A program made the position numbers and the translations under genes. The notes beneath the pieces were generated by a model that was not told the origin of the DNA, ran no database searches, and worked only from the letters and a program-made list of their open reading frames with translations. Shown piece by piece: positions 60,836-64,000 of a stretch of DNA of 64,000 nt. The stretch's first letter is position 1. Each line of letters opens with the position of its first letter. Source of the DNA: Microbulbifer yueqingensis (GTDB lineage: Bacteria; Pseudomonadota; Gammaproteobacteria; Pseudomonadales; Cellvibrionaceae); NCBI RefSeq assembly GCF_900100355.1, contig NZ_FNFH01000002.1:558001-622000 (forward strand), in the 5' to 3' direction.

Positions 60836-62320
60836 TCAGGCCGCCTGCGGCTCCCGGTCCGGGTTCGCCAGCAACAGCACCAGCGGCATGGCCGCCAGGT
60901 TGATCCACATCAGCATCTGGAAGTCGTTTACATAGGCGATTTCCGCCGCCTGGCGGGAGACCTCTCCCGCCAGCACCTGCGGCAGCGCCGCCAGCTGCTC
61001 CGCCGTCGGTAAGCCCGACAGCAGCTCCGGGGACATCTGCACCCGCTCGCCCAGCTGCTGCTGGTTGATCCACAGGTTCCGTGTCAGCACCGCCATCACG
61101 ATGGACACCCCCACGCTGCTGCCCAGGTTGCGCGACAGGCTGAACAGCGCCGTGGCCTCGCCGCGCAGCTGTGACGGCAGGGTGGCGTAGGCCAGGGTGG
61201 AAATGGGCACGAACACCATGCCCAGGCCGAAGCCCTGCAGCAGGCCGGTGCTGACCAGTGCGGGCTGCCCCACCTGCAGGTTGAAGCCCGCCATCTGCCA
61301 CAGCGACAGGCTCACCAGCGCCATGCCTACCAGGATCAGCAGCCGGCCGTCGAAATAGCGCAACAGGCGCCCCACCAGCAGCATCGCCAGCATGACCCCC
61401 ACGCCTCGCGGCATCAACACCAGGCCGGTAGTCACCACCGGGTAGCCCTTCCACTGCTGCAGGTAGGACGGCAGCAGCGCCATGGTGGCCAGCAGGATGA
61501 TGCCGACGATGAAGATGAACGCCAGGCCGGAGACGTAATTGCGGTCGCGGAACAGCCCCGGCGCCAGGAACGGGGTCTTCGTGGTCATCGAGTGCACCAC
61601 AAAGAGGTAGAGCCCGAGCGCGGCCGCGATGGCGTATAGCTGGATTTCCAGCGACTCGAACCAGTGCACCTGCTCGCCGCGATCCAGCAGCATCTGCAGG
61701 GCACCCACGGCCAGCGCCAGCAGGCCGAAGCCCAGGGCGTCGAAGCGCGGCTTCCTGGTCTCGCCATCCGGCAGGTAGAGGTAGATTCCCACCAGCGACA
61801 GGATGCCCAGCGGCAGGTTGATATAGAACACCCAGCGCCAGGAGTAGTATTCGGTGAGCCAGCCGCCCAGGGTGGGCCCGAGGATGGGGCCCAGCATTAC
61901 GCCCACCCCCCACAGGCTCATGGCCGAGGCGTGGCGCTCGCGGGGGTAGGTATCCAGCAGGGTGGCCTGGGACAGCGGGACCAGGGAGGCACCAAAAGCG
62001 CCCTGCAGCAGGCGCCACAGGATCATCTCATTGAGGCTGGCCGCCTGCCCGCACAGCATGGAAGTGACGGTGAACCCCGTCACCGACCACAGGAACACCC
62101 GGCGCCGGCCGTAGCGCTGGGACAGGAAGCCCACCGGCAGCGTCATGATGGCCGCCGCCACGATGTAGGAGGTGAGTACCCAGGTAACCTGGTCGCTGGC
62201 AGCCCCGAGGCTGCCCTGCATATGCGGCAGCGCCACATTGGCGATGGTGGTGTCCAGGACCTGGATCACCGTCGCCAGCATAATGCTGACTGTGATCAGC
62301 CTGCGGCGCGCCTCGGTCAT
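60836..62320 (-). CDS. emrB: EmrB-type MFS drug efflux transporter (DHA2)
   Basis: 494-residue proton-coupled exporter with 14 predicted helices. Family motifs include VLDTTIANVALPHMQG in helix 1, VGFLSQRYGRRRVFL after helix 2 and the GPILGPTLGGWL antiporter motif in helix 5. Its start overlaps the emrA stop by four bases (ATGA), so the pump and adaptor are made together. An outer-membrane TolC partner is not in the window. Third gene of marR-emrA-emrB. Confidence 0.94.
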   Translation of the reverse strand: MTEARRRLITVSIMLATVIQVLDTTIANVALPHMQGSLGAASDQVTWVLTSYIVAAAIMTLPVGFLSQRYGRRRVFLWSVTGFTVTSMLCGQAASLNEMILWRLLQGAFGASLVPLSQATLLDTYPRERHASAMSLWGVGVMLGPILGPTLGGWLTEYYSWRWVFYINLPLGILSLVGIYLYLPDGETRKPRFDALGFGLLALAVGALQMLLDRGEQVHWFESLEIQLYAIAAALGLYLFVVHSMTTKTPFLAPGLFRDRNYVSGLAFIFIVGIILLATMALLPSYLQQWKGYPVVTTGLVLMPRGVGVMLAMLLVGRLLRYFDGRLLILVGMALVSLSLWQMAGFNLQVGQPALVSTGLLQGFGLGMVFVPISTLAYATLPSQLRGEATALFSLSRNLGSSVGVSIVMAVLTRNLWINQQQLGERVQMSPELLSGLPTAEQLAALPQVLAGEVSRQAAEIAYVNDFQMLMWINLAAMPLVLLLANPDREPQAA

Positions 62321-63426
62321 TCGGACAGGACTACCCGGCCGCCCTCACCGCCGGCGACCCGCGCGGACACCAGCTTGTCGTCCTCACTGGTGTCGATGGT
62401 GACCTGGGCGCTCATGCCGGCGCGCAGTGTCGGCGCCTCCTTGGCCGGGTACAGGCGCAGGCGCACCGGCACCCGCTGCACCACCTTGACCCAGTTGCCA
62501 CTGGCGTTCTGTGGGGGAATCAGGGCGAATTCGCTGCCGCTGGCAGGGCTCAGGCTGTCCACCTGGGCCTGCCAGGTAAAGCCGGGGTAGGCGTCCAGGG
62601 TCACCTCGGCCTGCTGGCCGGCGCGCACCCGGGCAAGCTCGGTTTCCTTCAGGTTGGCCTCGACCCACATGCCCTCGCCGCCCAGCATGCTGATAAGGCT
62701 GACACCGGCGGGCGCCATCTCTCCGGCCTGCGGCACATCGTTGGCAATCACGCCATCGGTCGGGGCTGTGATTTCGGTGCGGGACAGTTGGTAGCGCGCC
62801 TTGTCCAGCTTCGCCTGGGCCACCTTCAGGTCGGCCTGCTCCTCCAGCGGCAACAGCGGGTTGCCACCCAGTTCCGCGCGCAGGCTGGAGAGCTTCTCGG
62901 TATTGATGGCGATCAGGCTGCGGGCGTGCTCCAGCTTCTGGCGCGCCTCGTCCAGCTGCGCCTCGGAAATGGTATCCCGGCGCAGCTTCTCGTTGCGCTC
63001 CAGTTGGCGACGGTAGAATTCGGCATCCTTGCGCGCCTGCTCCACCGCCGCCTCGGCCTCGGCGTATTCGGCGCGGCGTGCCAGCAGCTGGTTGCGCACC
63101 TGTGCCAGGTGGGCCTCGGCCTCATTCACCGCCAGCTGGAAGGGAGTCTGGTCCAGTTTCAGCAGCAACTCGCCGCGCTTGACCGGCTGGTTCGGGCGCA
63201 CCGCCACGATAGAGATGACGCCGCTGACCTCGGGGGCCAGCGCAATCTTGTCGGCCTTGATGTAGGCGTTTTCGGTTTCCACGCGGCTGCCGCCGCCAAA
63301 CAGGCACCAGCCGGCCACCAGCAGCGCCACCAGGATACCGGCAGCGAACCCCAACTCACGCGCGCCGAAGCGGCGCGGCGCCCGGGCGGCCAGCTGTCCC
63401 GCCACTTGCTCGAGTTTCTTTACCAC
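62317..63426 (-). CDS. emrA: EmrA-type membrane fusion protein (HlyD family)
   Basis: 369 residues: one N-terminal membrane helix (about 26-46), barrel-sandwich halves VETENAYIKADKIALAPEVSG and LSRTEITAPTDGVI, a long coiled coil between them (about 95-200) and a beta-barrel with GMWVEANLKETELARVRAGQ. Links EmrB to an outer-membrane channel. Starts at GTG one base after the marR stop, indicating tight coupling to the regulator gene. Confidence 0.94.
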   Translation of the reverse strand: MVKKLEQVAGQLAARAPRRFGARELGFAAGILVALLVAGWCLFGGGSRVETENAYIKADKIALAPEVSGVISIVAVRPNQPVKRGELLLKLDQTPFQLAVNEAEAHLAQVRNQLLARRAEYAEAEAAVEQARKDAEFYRRQLERNEKLRRDTISEAQLDEARQKLEHARSLIAINTEKLSSLRAELGGNPLLPLEEQADLKVAQAKLDKARYQLSRTEITAPTDGVIANDVPQAGEMAPAGVSLISMLGGEGMWVEANLKETELARVRAGQQAEVTLDAYPGFTWQAQVDSLSPASGSEFALIPPQNASGNWVKVVQRVPVRLRLYPAKEAPTLRAGMSAQVTIDTSEDDKLVSARVAGGEGGRVVLSE

Positions 63427-63427
63427 G

Positions 63428-63913
63428 TTACGTCTCCTCGCGCGTCAGGTTGGCCCGCAGGCGGCTGAGCAGGCCCTGCAGCTGCATCACTTCCTCGGAG
63501 GAGAACCCGGCCAGGGCCTGGGCCCGGGCCTGCTGTGCCAGCCCCCGCAGTACCTGCAGTGCCGGCTCCGCCGCCTGGGTGAGGAAGATACGGAAACAGC
63601 GCCGGTCACCGGGATCCTGGCGCCGTTCCACCAGTCCCTCCCCCTGCAGGTTGTCCAGCTGCCGCGCCAGGCTGATAGGTGCAATATCCATCAGCTCGGC
63701 CAGCTCCGCCTGCTTCAGGCCCTGCTCCCGTGACAGGTGCCACAATACCTGCCAGCGGGAACGGCTCAGCTCATGCGCGCGGGCGCGGCGGTCGAAATTG
63801 CGGCGCAACAGGCGCGCGGCGCTGTGGAGCTCGAAGCTCATCTGCGCGGCGATATCCTGGGTTGCGGAATCCCCAGCGGGTAATTGCTGGACAGAATTGT
63901 TGTTTGCGGTCAT
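63428..63913 (-). CDS. MarR-family regulator of the emrAB operon
   Basis: 161-residue winged-helix repressor. The DNA-binding part has LKQAELAELMDIAPISLARQLDNLQGEGLVERR with the wing DPGDRRCFRIFLT, the conserved DxRxxR-like element of MarR. By position it is an EmrR/MprA-type local repressor released by drug-like ligands. First gene of the operon, with GGAGGGGG before its ATG and an operator-like palindrome over its promoter. Confidence 0.92.
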   Translation of the reverse strand: MTANNNSVQQLPAGDSATQDIAAQMSFELHSAARLLRRNFDRRARAHELSRSRWQVLWHLSREQGLKQAELAELMDIAPISLARQLDNLQGEGLVERRQDPGDRRCFRIFLTQAAEPALQVLRGLAQQARAQALAGFSSEEVMQLQGLLSRLRANLTREET

Positions 63914-63936
63914 GCCCCCTCCGATAAGGGCGCCAA

Positions 63937-63955
63937 TTATAAGCTTGCTTACAAT
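63937..63955 (-). promoter_or_regulatory. MarR operator-like palindrome overlapping a -10 box
   Basis: TTGTAAGC-AA-GCTTATAA on the minus strand is an 8+8 inverted repeat with 7 of 8 pairs matching. A -10 consensus TATAAT begins inside it (63942 down to 63937), 24 bases ahead of the marR ATG. Binding there would block the operon's promoter, fitting autorepression. Confidence 0.65.
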
Positions 63956-64000
63956 CTTCGCAATGGGGACGGGAAATCGAGACGAGGCGGGTGGATGCGC

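Overview
The window looks like ordinary chromosome from a GC-rich marine-type gammaproteobacterium. The evidence is AceK, EttA, EmrAB, Fnr/Anr-type boxes, several TonB-dependent receptors, and a RAYT/REP repeat family; placement near Cellvibrionales (Microbulbifer- or Halieaceae-like) is inference from gene content only. About 90% of it is coding. I saw no rRNA, tRNA, CRISPR array, prophage or insertion sequence; the only mobile-type gene is a REP-associated tyrosine transposase.

Layout. 1-2.9 kb: the 5' part of hemN, an ompW gene, a hemerythrin and a STAS-like protein, with two Fnr/Anr boxes between ompW and the hemerythrin. 2.9-5 kb: valine catabolism (mmsB, hydroxyisobutyryl-CoA hydrolase). 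5-14.5 kb: ettA, a methyltransferase, a membrane diguanylate cyclase, a MOSC protein paired with a questin-oxidase-like protein, a thioredoxin-like protein, an amidotransferase and a second ompW paralog. 14.9-23.1 kb: an orphan TonB receptor, then cobalamin uptake: btuF-btuC-btuD, a cobalamin riboswitch, btuB and cobO, all on the minus strand. 23.3-26.4 kb: a small membrane protein, radA, a phosphopantetheinyl transferase and a decayed ppk2 pseudogene.

26.7-44.3 kb is a copper-handling block and the most interesting part. Two paralogous secreted Cys/His-rich proteins bracket a TonB receptor, a PepSY membrane protein and a PepSY protein fused to an NqrF-like NADH/FAD/2Fe-2S reductase. Then follow a DUF411 (CopG-like) protein and copA-copB-copC-copD. 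On the opposite strand lie a DUF5676 protein, two tandem paralogous helical proteins (one with an Anr-like box), a cupredoxin coupled to a Cu-exporting P-type ATPase, and a permease. I read the receptor/PepSY/PepSY-NqrF set as a possible trans-envelope metal uptake and reduction module embedded in a copper-resistance island.

44.5-46.4 kb encodes a protein with four tandem DnaT-type domains overlapping a lambda-P-like replication protein gene. 46.5-47.9 kb holds a beta-barrel protein and the RAYT gene flanked by REP palindromes. 47.9-58.6 kb is rich in phosphorus genes: a dual-propeller phytase, PhoX, polyphosphate kinase and exopolyphosphatase, interspersed with marC, aceK and a small lipoprotein. 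58.6-64 kb has selO, a DUF2147 protein and a marR-emrA-emrB efflux operon with an operator-like palindrome over its promoter.
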